A stretch of DNA of 64,000 nucleotides from Pseudodesulfovibrio sediminis. GTDB taxonomy: Bacteria; Desulfobacterota; Desulfovibrionia; Desulfovibrionales; Desulfovibrionaceae. Made by a program: the position numbers and the translations under genes. The notes beneath the pieces were generated by a model. The model did not search any database and had not been told where the DNA came from. It saw only the letters and a program-made list of their open reading frames with translations. Shown one piece after another: positions 37,101 through 44,194 of the stretch (position 1 is the stretch's first letter; the number at the start of each line of letters is the position of its first letter). The stretch is from NCBI RefSeq assembly GCF_020886695.1, contig NZ_AP024485.1:1-64000 (forward strand). The letters run 5' to 3'.

Positions 37101-37534
37101 CGGCCTTCCGTGCCTATGCCATGTATTATATGGCCAAGGATGCCATGGAACGGCAGGATCTACGCCGGGTGTTCGTCTATTCGCAGGAGGCGTTGGCCCT
37201 TCTGCTCCAGACCAAGGGTGACCCGGAAAAAATCAAGGATACTGTCTTGATGTCCATCTACGCCACCGAGCGTTCCGGGCGCTACGATGAGGCGCTGAAA
37301 TGGGCCAAGGAGTATGATAAGTATATTGAGGTGGATAATCCGGAGTGGGCTTCCACCCGTTTCAAGCTCGCACGTATCTATCGCAAGGCCGGTGCCATGG
37401 AAGAGTGGAAACAACTGCTCTCCGATATCATCGAGAAGAAGCCGGAATCCCTTCAGGCTCAGCTCGCCAAGTCGGCTCTGGAAACCTACGAACTTGAGCA
37501 ACAGGCATCAGAGTACGCACCGAATCCAGGTTAA
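34163..37534 (+). CDS. Large secreted TPR protein with proline-rich repeats
   Basis: The 1,123-residue protein has an N-terminal hydrophobic segment (about residues 12-31) acting as signal peptide or anchor. An AMIN-like beta segment (33-135) follows, then an Ala/Pro/Lys-rich linker (140-430) holding about five imperfect copies of GQGQVGGAVAPPP, and a long TPR region (about 450-1110). The architecture recalls cell-wall-binding TPR scaffolds. Three in-frame GTG codons (34163, 34172, 34178) could be the start; no clear ribosome-binding site decides. It follows the sigma-54 activator by 54 bases and precedes amrB by 23. Confidence 0.75.
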   Translation: MTGVTVKSVKKIPWPLITALLVGLIFVSPAKALRVNFKSQGDSDKLTFAFDSGKLVDASVARRGAEELVVTLPDGVWDSEPKPTVKDFPGKLVKSISVEGNTIRLTTRTNAFGYMRLPVPGKSEFLLQLFRDPVGARWKPASAAPKPKPAPKPKAATKPVGKTSPKPKAKAQTPVAPAPEPDSAIPKAAEVAQALNAVTPETSSAAPQQGAAPQGEDDLPPEPQKTDHKPFFAVPYSVREEVEPPAEAEASPQAPVVPHEVETGDYPPASELRFKAVDKTAEQVKFAELAGDGGGSASVVPSGQQQDETRPNQVGGAVAPPPNEVSGQGQAGGAVAPPESVSGAGSVSSSVSPPPAEMSGQGQVGGVVAPPPSEELPTGQGQVSGAVAPPPNETEVAEEGASAPAPVAAPVVDQEVADEAAQIAAAQKAAREAAEEPQTTEGDEAAAPYEEGAQVEKQKTPVELAAEREEELRNKLYEAQSLMFNGSLEEALPLYEDVLKQPTVPDDVREEALFAIADIKKQIFSTDLDGNFDDIAQAYIEAMNADLQSTRVPRALLNLGLLNLQVGNFPEARAYFKILQEKYPDDENIPSISYYWGEYFYKKGDFKKAADQFQYLIQTYPEHQLVKQASFYLADSLNRTGFLDQAFQIVDYIDKRWPDYYMENMKFLELAGSIEMKLKKWDAAKDHYFTYYNLNPENDDADIVLARIGDIYIRKGQKQPAKQIYEKVVSNYPDQEGALIAKMRLAEEGIYDEPAMHEMVDIFDRPYNLNPQKVYSEIVSKHPDSPLAPIAQLKLAMWYAFNKKYPEALTAAQDFIENYPDSPLLDKAKALGDSVFAQAVPGMIGEERYGRVVRYWETYDFIGKEGSKVDDKTKLAIATSYWKVGQPEKALALLKPYLTEKQLPGVSDKALGLAVNIYLDQLAWKDIADLVAMTKKHWKLAPAQQRQLDYARAMSLQNLGDSLQAVPMWAELAKDQSVDPAFRAYAMYYMAKDAMERQDLRRVFVYSQEALALLLQTKGDPEKIKDTVLMSIYATERSGRYDEALKWAKEYDKYIEVDNPEWASTRFKLARIYRKAGAMEEWKQLLSDIIEKKPESLQAQLAKSALETYELEQQASEYAPNPG

Positions 37535-37557
37535 ACTCCGAACTCTCAGGGGGAGTC

Positions 37558-38367
37558 ATGGATAGACAACCCATTGTAGCCGGTCGATTTTACGACGCAG
37601 ATCCAGACAAACTCAACGCCATGGTCGATGGCTATCTCGCCCTTGGCGGGGAACAATCGCAGGAGATAACGCTCCTCGCCATGGTGCCGCACGCAGGCTA
37701 TGTCTTTTCGGGAGCGGTCTGCGGCAAGACGTTTGGTATGGCCAATCTTGCCGATACTGTCGTACTTATCGGTCCCAATCATACCGGACGCGGCGAGCGG
37801 TTTTCGCTGTGGGAAGAGGGGCGCTGGCATATCCCCGGCGGATTTCTGCCCATAGATACGCAACTGGCAAAGCTCCTTTTGGAATCCGACCCCAATATCG
37901 TGGCCGATACGGCGGCGCATGTTGGCGAACATTCTCTTGAAGTCATTCTGCCGTTTTTGCGTCAACTGGCTCCGGCTTCCACCATTGTGCCTCTTTCCGT
38001 GTCCATGCCTTCATTACCTGTTCTCAAACAGGTTGGTCAGGCTCTCGGACAGACTCTCGCGTCATTGGATCGTCCGGTTTCATTGGTGATTAGTTCCGAC
38101 ATGAGTCACTATATCAGCCACGATGATGCCAAAAAGATGGATTCCCTGGCGTTGGACGCAGCGGTCAATCTTGACCCTGAGCGATTGTACAATACGGTTC
38201 GAGGGCACGATATTTCCATGTGCGGTGTGTTGCCCATGACTGTCGGGCTGTATGCGGCCCTGGAGATGGGAGCGGAAAAAGGTGAACTCGTGGCCTACGC
38301 CACATCTGGTGAAGTTTCCGGCGATTTTGATCAGGTGGTCGGGTATGCTGGCGTGCTGGTGAGTTGA
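37558..38367 (+). CDS. amrB: AmmeMemoRadiSam system protein B (Memo family)
   Basis: The 269-residue protein has the Memo-family pattern: PIVAGRFYDAD at the start, VPHAGYVFSG and IGPNHTGRG with putative metal-binding His, and HVGEHSLEVILPFL later. AmrB usually occurs with AmrA (AMMECR1) and a radical SAM AmrS. Neither partner is adjacent here. Its start follows the TPR gene by 23 bases with AGGGGGAGT, so it is probably cotranscribed. Confidence 0.88.
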   Translation: MDRQPIVAGRFYDADPDKLNAMVDGYLALGGEQSQEITLLAMVPHAGYVFSGAVCGKTFGMANLADTVVLIGPNHTGRGERFSLWEEGRWHIPGGFLPIDTQLAKLLLESDPNIVADTAAHVGEHSLEVILPFLRQLAPASTIVPLSVSMPSLPVLKQVGQALGQTLASLDRPVSLVISSDMSHYISHDDAKKMDSLALDAAVNLDPERLYNTVRGHDISMCGVLPMTVGLYAALEMGAEKGELVAYATSGEVSGDFDQVVGYAGVLVS

Positions 38368-38391
38368 TTATTATTGAAATGTAGTAAAAGG

Positions 38392-38417
38392 TCACCCTGA
38401 TCAGGGTGATTTTTTTT
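38392..38417 (+). terminator. Intrinsic terminator after amrB
   Basis: A perfect palindrome (38392-38400 with 38401-38409) is followed by eight T. Confidence 0.85.
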
Positions 38418-38421
38418 GTCA

Positions 38422-38438
38422 TGCGACAGCCTGTCGCA
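38422..38438 (-). promoter_or_regulatory. SECIS-like hairpin after an in-frame UGA
   Basis: On the minus strand a 7-bp perfect stem (38438-38432 with 38428-38422) has the loop GGC. The loop begins 18 bases after the TGA at 38452-38450. Distance, stem length and a G at the first loop position fit general bacterial SECIS rules as I know them. It could otherwise be a plain hairpin near the gene end. Confidence 0.4.
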
Positions 38439-38440
38439 AA

Positions 38441-38652
38441 TCAGATTCCTCAACAGCCCCTCTTGAATCCGACGGTCGCCTTGCCGTTTTCTACAATGAC
38501 CGGGATTGTCTTTACCCCGTCAGAATGTTTCAGCATGGCATCCATGTTGGCTTGTGAAGCGAGTATATCCACAAAGACCGCTTCGGGGTGGGCTTCAAGA
38601 GCTCGTTTTGTGTGCGGGCAGGTCGGCTTCCATAAATGATCATCTCAGCCAT
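38441..38652 (-). pseudogene. Glutaredoxin-like UXX-stop (seleno)protein gene, frameshifted
   Basis: From the ATG at 38652 (GAGGAA ribosome-binding site) the frame reads MAEMIIYGS and then loses its sense. One base removed from a short C run at about 38625 would explain it: in the neighbouring frame the sequence continues PTCPHTKRALEAHPEAVF, then VDILASQANMDAMLKHSDGV, KTIPVIVENGKATVGFKRGC, then TGA (38452-38450). That is a glutaredoxin/thioredoxin-like small protein with a CPxT site and the TIPV cis-proline. After the TGA come two sense codons (Gly, Ile) and another TGA (38443-38441), matching U-x-x-stop selenoproteins, and a SECIS-like hairpin follows. Either a true pseudogene or a sequencing error within an intact gene. 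Confidence 0.65.
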
Positions 38653-38744
38653 GGTTATTTCCTCACTATAGGGAATACTACCAAGTGATCGTAGTGGCTG
38701 TCCATGCGTCAGAGCGTTCTCTTTATGGAGATGAAACAAAAGAA

Positions 38745-38780
38745 AACCGCCCGGTTCAGCTGATGCCGAACCGGGCGGTT
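38745..38780 (-). terminator. Intrinsic terminator of pnp
   Basis: A 13-bp perfect stem (38745-38757 with 38768-38780) is followed on the minus strand by a T-rich tract at 38744-38735. Confidence 0.85.
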
Positions 38781-38800
38781 GTTAGTGTGTCTATGTGGGA

Positions 38801-41023
38801 CTAGCGGCGTCCGCGAGGACCACCACGGTTGTCACGACGTCCGCCACCACGGTTGTCGCGTCCTCCACTGCGGGGGGCAGGGCGCTTGAAGTCTTCCAGG
38901 TTTACTTCCTGTCCGGCTTCTTCCATCAGCCATGCCTTGCGGGACAGACGGATACGTCCGCCGGGTTCCAGGGAGATGCACTTGACCCAGACTTCCTGAC
39001 CGAGCTGGACCACGTCTTCGACACGTTCCACACGCTCGAAGTCGAGCTGGGAGATGTGCAGCATGCCTTCCATGCCAGGCAGGATTTCGACAAGTGCGCC
39101 GACTTCCAGAATCTTGCGAACAACGCCGAGGTAGTTCTTGCCGGGCTCGGCTTTCTGGTCGTAGTAGAGGACCATTTCCTTGGCCTTTTCCATGGATTCG
39201 AGGGTCGGAGCGAAGATGGAAATCTTGCCGGAATCCTCGATGTCGATGTTGGCTTCGGTTTCGGCTGTGATGGCCTTGATATTCTTGCCGCCGGGTCCGA
39301 TGACCGAGCGAATCTTTTCGGGATCGATATGAACGATATCCATCTGCGGAGCCAGCTTGGACAGTTCCGGGCGGGGAGCCGCGAGGACATCGTTCATGTG
39401 GCCGAGGATGTGCAGACGCGCTTCCTTGGCCTGGTGGAGAGCCTTTTTGAGGACTTCCTGGGGGATACCGGCGATCTTGATGTCCATTTGGATAGCGGTG
39501 ATGCCGTCCTTGGTACCGGCGACCTTGAAGTCCATATCGCCCAGAGCGTCTTCGTCACCGAGGATGTCGGTGAGTACGAAGAACTGATCGTCTTCCTTGC
39601 ACAAGCCCATGGCGATACCGGCGACCGGCTCGGAAATGGGAACACCTGCGTCCATCAGGGACAGGGTGGCGCCGCAGACGGATGCCATGGAAGAGGAGCC
39701 GTTGGACTCCATGATCTCGGAGACAACGCGGATGGTGAACGGGAAGTCATCCTGGTTCGGCAGAACCGGGGTGAGAGCGCGTTCAGCCAGTGCGCCATGG
39801 CCGACTTCGCGGCGGGAGGTACCACGCAGCATACGGGCTTCACCGACGCAGTACGGCGGGAAGTTGTAATGCAGCATGAAACGCTTTGTAGCGTCGCCGA
39901 GCAGGGAGTCGTAACGCTGTTCGTCACGGGTGGAACCCAGCGTGGCGACAGCCAGGGCAGAGGTCTCGCCGCGGCGGAAGAGGACGGAGCCGTGTGTCTG
40001 AGCCAGCAGGCCAGTCTCGATGGACAGCGGACGAACGGTGGTGGTGTCACGACCGTCGATGCGCAGACCTTCGTTCACGATGCGCTCACGAACGAGCTTT
40101 TTGGTGATGTCGCCAACGATATTGCCGACAGCCTTGAGCTTTGCCTCGTCCTCGGGGAACTTTTCGGCAACAGCGGCTTTGGCTTTTTCCTTGGCAGCAT
40201 CCTTGGCAGCGTAGCGGACCAGCTTCTCAGGGGTGATAACGGCAGCCTTGATATCTTCGGTGATGAAGTCGCCGAGGAAGGCAACGAGTTCTTCGTCCTT
40301 CTCGGGAGCTTCAACTTCCAGTTTGGCAACGCCGACCTTTTCGCGGAGTTCGTCCTGCAGATCGAACAGCGGTGCGACCTGCTCATGGCCCCAGGCCAGT
40401 GCGTCAGCAACCAGATCTTCTGAGACGAAGTCGCCGCCGCCTTCAACCATAACCATGGCTTCGCGGGTTGCTGCGAAAACGAGGTTCAGGGAAGACTCTT
40501 CTTCCATGCCCTTGTAGGTCGGGTACAGAACGAATTCGTTGTTCACGTAACCGACGCGAGCACCCACGATGGGGCCGAGGAACGGCATCTTGGAGATGTG
40601 GCAGGCAGCGGATGCGCCGGTCAGTGCCAGAACGTCCGGGTTGACGTGTTTGTCAGCGGACAGGACCGTGGCAATGATCTGTACTTCGTCGGCAAAGCCG
40701 TCGGCGAACAGGGGGCGGATGGGGCGGTCGATGAGACGGGAGATCAGAGTCTCGCGCTCGGACGGGCGGCCTTCACGACGGAAGTAGTTGCCCGGTACGC
40801 GACCGGCTGCATAGGCCATTTCCTGGTAGTTGCAGGTCAGCGGGAAGAAGCCGCGGTCAATGGCCAGGGGCTGGGTCACGGCTGTGACCAGAACAGTGGT
40901 GTTGCCGGACGAAATGGTAACCGCGCCAGAGGCCTGGCGGGCGTATTTGCCGGTTTCGATGGTGATGTCGATGCCGCCGACCGTAGCGGACAGGCTTGTG
41001 GCATCAAAAGGAATCATCGTCAT
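38801..41023 (-). CDS. pnp: Polynucleotide phosphorylase
   Basis: The 740-residue protein has two RNase PH cores (first with FFPLTCNYQE and GRVPGNYFRREGRP; second with GRDTTTVRPLSIETGLL and SNGSSSMASVCG), a KH domain (KIRSVIGPGGKNIKAI), and an S1 domain. It ends in an Arg/Gly-rich tail (RDNRGGGRRDNRGG). It degrades RNA 3' to 5' using phosphate. It follows rpsO, and the 232-base spacer between them is strongly folded, which suggests leader-based autoregulation as in E. coli. Confidence 0.96.
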   Translation of the reverse strand: MTMIPFDATSLSATVGGIDITIETGKYARQASGAVTISSGNTTVLVTAVTQPLAIDRGFFPLTCNYQEMAYAAGRVPGNYFRREGRPSERETLISRLIDRPIRPLFADGFADEVQIIATVLSADKHVNPDVLALTGASAACHISKMPFLGPIVGARVGYVNNEFVLYPTYKGMEEESSLNLVFAATREAMVMVEGGGDFVSEDLVADALAWGHEQVAPLFDLQDELREKVGVAKLEVEAPEKDEELVAFLGDFITEDIKAAVITPEKLVRYAAKDAAKEKAKAAVAEKFPEDEAKLKAVGNIVGDITKKLVRERIVNEGLRIDGRDTTTVRPLSIETGLLAQTHGSVLFRRGETSALAVATLGSTRDEQRYDSLLGDATKRFMLHYNFPPYCVGEARMLRGTSRREVGHGALAERALTPVLPNQDDFPFTIRVVSEIMESNGSSSMASVCGATLSLMDAGVPISEPVAGIAMGLCKEDDQFFVLTDILGDEDALGDMDFKVAGTKDGITAIQMDIKIAGIPQEVLKKALHQAKEARLHILGHMNDVLAAPRPELSKLAPQMDIVHIDPEKIRSVIGPGGKNIKAITAETEANIDIEDSGKISIFAPTLESMEKAKEMVLYYDQKAEPGKNYLGVVRKILEVGALVEILPGMEGMLHISQLDFERVERVEDVVQLGQEVWVKCISLEPGGRIRLSRKAWLMEEAGQEVNLEDFKRPAPRSGGRDNRGGGRRDNRGGPRGRR

Positions 41024-41058
41024 AAGTGATTTCCTACCTTATAAGGTAATAGATGGAC

Positions 41059-41202
41059 CACTTCCTGCGTATTCCCTCTGAATAGGGTTAGCCGGCTTGG
41101 GGAGGGACTCTTGAGACATGCCTCAAGAACACCTTCCGCAGCCAACTAAGCTAAAACCGCGAGGGGCGAGGAGTCGAGAAGACGGCTCCGTCGCAGGAAG
41201 TG
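41059..41202 (-). promoter_or_regulatory. Structured pnp leader
   Basis: Outer arms 41059-41069 and 41192-41202 pair perfectly over 11 bp and enclose further stems: 41107-41128 (arms TCTTGAG/CTCAAGA), GACGG/CCGTC at 41183-41192, and an imperfect pairing of 41086-41100 with 41140-41158. In E. coli a long stem in this spacer is cut by RNase III so that PNPase can repress its own message. The same logic here is inferred from location and fold. Confidence 0.55.
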
Positions 41203-41211
41203 TAAAACAGG

Positions 41212-41237
41212 CGGGGGAGGTTTGACCCTCCCCCGAA
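41212..41237 (-). terminator. Hairpin after rpsO, possible partial terminator
   Basis: The arms CGGGGGAGG / CCTCCCCCG pair around a short loop about 20 bases downstream of rpsO. The minus-strand T tract is short, so read-through to pnp is expected. Confidence 0.5.
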
Positions 41238-41255
41238 CACTAATTCTTCAAAGAA

Positions 41256-41525
41256 CTACTTGCGCAGACCAAGGCGGCCGATAAGGTCGCGATAGCGCTG
41301 GATGTCCTTGTTGGCAAGGTACTTGAGGAGCTTTCTGCGCTGGCCAACCATTTTCAGCAGGCCGGTGCGGGAGTGGTGGTCCTTTTTATGGGACTTGAAG
41401 TGGTCAGCCAGGTACTTGATGCGTGCGGTCAGCAGCGCAACCTGAACCTCGGGAGACCCGGTGTCACCTTCGCAGGTTTTGTACTCGTCAATAATCTGTT
41501 GCTTTTGTTCAGCAGTCATAACCAC
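41256..41525 (-). CDS. rpsO: 30S ribosomal protein S15
   Basis: The 89-residue S15 shows [17 protein letters not shown] and [16 protein letters not shown], with the C-terminal [12 protein letters not shown] segment. It nucleates the 30S platform on 16S rRNA. rpsO before pnp is the conserved order. An AGGAGGATAT ribosome-binding site precedes the ATG. Confidence 0.97.
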   Translation of the reverse strand: MVMTAEQKQQIIDEYKTCEGDTGSPEVQVALLTARIKYLADHFKSHKKDHHSRTGLLKMVGQRRKLLKYLANKDIQRYRDLIGRLGLRK

Positions 41526-41588
41526 AGCGATATCCTCCTAGTTGGATGTTGCTAGTATATTTTTGCTTTTCATGCAGCCTAAAGCGTA

Positions 41589-42530
41589 TCAGTCCTGATT
41601 CCAGAGACCGCGAAGGATAGCCCATTTAGGCGTTCCATTCTGGAGTTTCGCTTCCACCAGAGCCAGAGGGGTGCCTTCGGGATCAAGCAGCATGGCCTGA
41701 TCGCCGAGTTCGCCCGCCAAAAGCTCGCCAGGTTGGTCGACAACCGGTAGCCAGGCCCCGTTTTTCACGAGTCCTGACAGCGGTTCGGTCAACGTGAACC
41801 TGGGCCAGTGGGGCAGGGTATCCGCTAGTGGGATGACCCTTTCCGGAAATGATTCCGGATTCTCCAGAACGTCCATGAGGTCAAGAGCCTGATCAAGCCC
41901 GAAAGGCTCGCTCGACTCCCGGACCAGGCTGGTCAGCGTCGCGCCGCACCCTATTCGTGTCCCCAAGCTGTGGACCAGGGAACGTATATAGGTACCGGCG
42001 GAGCAACTGACCCTGAATGCCGCTTCCGGCATTTGCACGTCCAGCACTTCCACATGAGAAATAACAATGGGCTTTATTTTGACCGGAGTTTCCTTGCCCT
42101 CGCGGGCCAGGGCGTACAACGGCTTACCCTCGTGTTTGGCAGCGGAATAGGCAGGAACTTCCTGCTCTGTCAACTCTTTCCAATATAAAATTGCACGTTT
42201 GACATCTTCCGCAGAGGCCGAAACATCACTTTCTTTAACAACTTCTCCTTGAATATCAAGGGTATCTGTTGTGATTCCAAGGCGAAATGTGCCTCGGTAG
42301 GTTTTGGTCCCGCCGGAGAGATACGGAGCCAGTTTGGTCCCGTGTCCGAGCAGGACAAGAAGCACGCCTTCGGCCATGGGATCAAGAGTTCCTCCGTGGC
42401 CGATCTTGAACTGTTTGAGTTGATGCTTGATGTCGTTGAGACAGGCTGCTGAGGTGGGGCCGGAAGGCTTGTTGAGTATAAGTAATCCGTCTCGTTGTTC
42501 CGGGCTTCTTTTCTTTTTTCTACGTCCCAT
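41589..42530 (-). CDS. truB: tRNA pseudouridine(55) synthase
   Basis: The catalytic motif GHGGTLDPMAEGVL carries the active-site Asp; further TruB regions YRGTFRLG and GTYIRSLVHSLG are present; 313 residues. The basic start MGRRKKKRSPEQRDG precedes the LLILNKPSGPTS core. Its ATG shares a base with the nrnA stop (TGATG). Confidence 0.95.
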   Translation of the reverse strand: MGRRKKKRSPEQRDGLLILNKPSGPTSAACLNDIKHQLKQFKIGHGGTLDPMAEGVLLVLLGHGTKLAPYLSGGTKTYRGTFRLGITTDTLDIQGEVVKESDVSASAEDVKRAILYWKELTEQEVPAYSAAKHEGKPLYALAREGKETPVKIKPIVISHVEVLDVQMPEAAFRVSCSAGTYIRSLVHSLGTRIGCGATLTSLVRESSEPFGLDQALDLMDVLENPESFPERVIPLADTLPHWPRFTLTEPLSGLVKNGAWLPVVDQPGELLAGELGDQAMLLDPEGTPLALVEAKLQNGTPKWAILRGLWNQD

Positions 42531-43498
42531 CAGGATATTCCCAGTGCGTCGGCTATTGCAGAAATAAGCATCGCTTTTGCTTCGTCAAGAGGTGCGGCAA
42601 TAGTGCCGCCGGCAGCGTTGTGGTGACCGCCGCCACCAAAAGTGGCGGCAATGGTCTGAACATTGTCTTCACCATAGGAGCGCAGAGAGAATTTGTAGAG
42701 ATCCGTATCTTCTTCACGGAGTATGGCGGCCACTCGGACAGGTTTCAATCGGCGCAGGAAATTGATCAGATTTTCAGTGTCTGCCGGGGTCGTCCCCGTG
42801 TCGCTGAACATCTGCTGGGTTATGGCAATGGATGCAACCTGCTTGTCATGGTGCAGTTCGATATTGCCCATGGCCTCGGTCCACAAGCGCATGCGGTTTT
42901 CGGACCACTGCTTGGTGATGACCATGTTCATGTGCGCGATATCCAGTCCATTGCGCAGCATGTCGGCAGCCAATTCCAGAGATTCCGGAGTGGTGTTGCC
43001 GTAGGTAAAAAAACCGGTGTCAGTAGAGACCGCCAAGTATACGCATTCTGCCAGATCTCCGGTCAGGGGGATATGCAGTTTTCTGGCAAGTTCGGCAACC
43101 ATGCTACCCACGGCCGGTTGACTTGGATCAACCCAGTTCTCAGTGCCGAAGTTGTCATTGCCCAGGTGATGATCAATGTTAATGACTGTGGTTTCACCTG
43201 TGCGAGCCTGCAGTGCTTCTCCCATGCGGTTTCCAGCTCCGCAGTCCATGATGATGGTCCATTTGGGCATGCTCTCGGGCAGCTGCTTTTCAATGGGGCC
43301 GGGGAGATTCACAAAGGCGTAGCGGGAAGGCAGCCCTGACTGATTGTAGAGTGAAAATCGTTTGCCCATGGCCGCGAGCAAATGTCCCATGGCGCAAATG
43401 GACCCAATGGCGTCTCCATCGGGATTGAAATGCGAAACAATCAGGAAGTCATCCTGATCGCGGAGAATCTCGCTAATTCTTGTCACTGGATTTTGCAT
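42530..43498 (-). CDS. nrnA: DHH-family nanoRNase / pAp phosphatase
   Basis: DHH/DHHA1 protein of 322 residues. Metal motifs are SHFNPDGDAIGS, IMDCGAG, and NIDHHLGND; the DHHA1 motif GGGGHHNAAGG lies near the C terminus. It degrades 2-5-mer RNAs and dephosphorylates pAp, which is produced during sulfate assimilation. The frame runs upstream into rbfA, but the ATG at 43498 opens the family domain and overlaps the rbfA end by 26 bases. Confidence 0.92.
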   Translation of the reverse strand: MQNPVTRISEILRDQDDFLIVSHFNPDGDAIGSICAMGHLLAAMGKRFSLYNQSGLPSRYAFVNLPGPIEKQLPESMPKWTIIMDCGAGNRMGEALQARTGETTVINIDHHLGNDNFGTENWVDPSQPAVGSMVAELARKLHIPLTGDLAECVYLAVSTDTGFFTYGNTTPESLELAADMLRNGLDIAHMNMVITKQWSENRMRLWTEAMGNIELHHDKQVASIAITQQMFSDTGTTPADTENLINFLRRLKPVRVAAILREEDTDLYKFSLRSYGEDNVQTIAATFGGGGHHNAAGGTIAAPLDEAKAMLISAIADALGIS

Positions 43499-43814
43499 AG
43501 ACCACATCCTCAAGGAAATCGTCGAAAATGAACCTGAGTTCAGGAGTGAATTGCAGCTTGAGGGTGCGGCCCAGGCGGGAACGGAGAAAGCCGGAGGCTT
43601 TTTCCAGACCGGTTTGTACTTCCTTGCGGTGTTCTGCGTCACCGGACACTGTATAAAAAATTTCGGCAATACGCAGGTTGGCGTTCATGCGAACACCGCT
43701 GAGCGTGACGAGCTGGAGGCGCGGGTCAGCGGCTTCTTCCACTAACAATGTGCCTACTTCGCGCATGATCTGGTCGCCCATACGGACGGCTCTGCGGGAA
43801 CTTGATGCTTTCAT
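43473..43814 (-). CDS. rbfA: Ribosome-binding factor A
   Basis: The 113-residue KH-fold protein shows RMGDQIMREVGTLLVEE at the start and FTPELRFIFDD near the end, both typical of RbfA, which matures the 30S subunit. It sits between ylxP and nrnA in the canonical order. Confidence 0.93.
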   Translation of the reverse strand: MKASSSRRAVRMGDQIMREVGTLLVEEAADPRLQLVTLSGVRMNANLRIAEIFYTVSGDAEHRKEVQTGLEKASGFLRSRLGRTLKLQFTPELRFIFDDFLEDVVYAKSSDKN

Positions 43815-43825
43815 GGTCTGTATCC

Positions 43826-44119
43826 TTAATCCGTGTCAGAGAAAATTTCTGTAGAACACTTGGTCAGTTCTGCGGGCGATATGGCCTCAACCATGGCAAG
43901 TGTTTTGGCCAGCCTGCTTTCCACCCGTGTGGTTTCGTTGGCTGTGGTAACTATGCCCAGAACCAATGTGTCGTGTACGTCCATGGCCTCGGTTTCGGCA
44001 ACAGACACATTGAATTTGTTGCGGATTTTTTGTTTCAGACTTTGAGCAACCTTACGCTTGTCCTTAAGTGAGCGGTTGCCGTGCAGTCTGAATTCGAGGT
44101 GTAAAACGCCTATTATCAT
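43826..44119 (-). CDS. ylxP: YlxP / DUF503 family protein
   Basis: The 97-residue protein beginning MIIGVLHLEFRLHGNRSLKD, with KRKVAQSLKQKIRNKFNVSV, matches DUF503. The ATG at 44119 was chosen because upstream codons fall in the terminator stem. YlxP lies between infB and rbfA in many bacteria and is linked to ribosome maturation, with no settled activity. Confidence 0.9.
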   Translation of the reverse strand: MIIGVLHLEFRLHGNRSLKDKRKVAQSLKQKIRNKFNVSVAETEAMDVHDTLVLGIVTTANETTRVESRLAKTLAMVEAISPAELTKCSTEIFSDTD

Positions 44120-44141
44120 AAATGATCCAATGAATAAAATA

Positions 44142-44190
44142 AATACGGGCGGCCCATTGCGCAATGGGTCGCCCGTATTTTTGTACTTTT
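44142..44190 (-). terminator. Long hairpin between infB and ylxP
   Basis: The arms 44142-44160 and 44161-44179 pair along about 19 bp with one GU. T-rich stretches lie on both sides, weaker on the minus strand, where transcription continues to ylxP. It is probably an attenuator or processing site within the cluster. Confidence 0.6.
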
Positions 44191-44194
44191 TATC

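Noticed and set aside
38600-38652. Programmed frameshift in the glutaredoxin-like gene
   Set aside because: The junction (GGAAGCCGACC) has no slippery heptamer and no clear stimulatory structure; a lost base is simpler.
38795-40423. A 542-codon open frame antisense to pnp
   Set aside because: The sense strand encodes an unmistakable PNPase; the antisense product is low in motifs and arises from GC-rich codon use.
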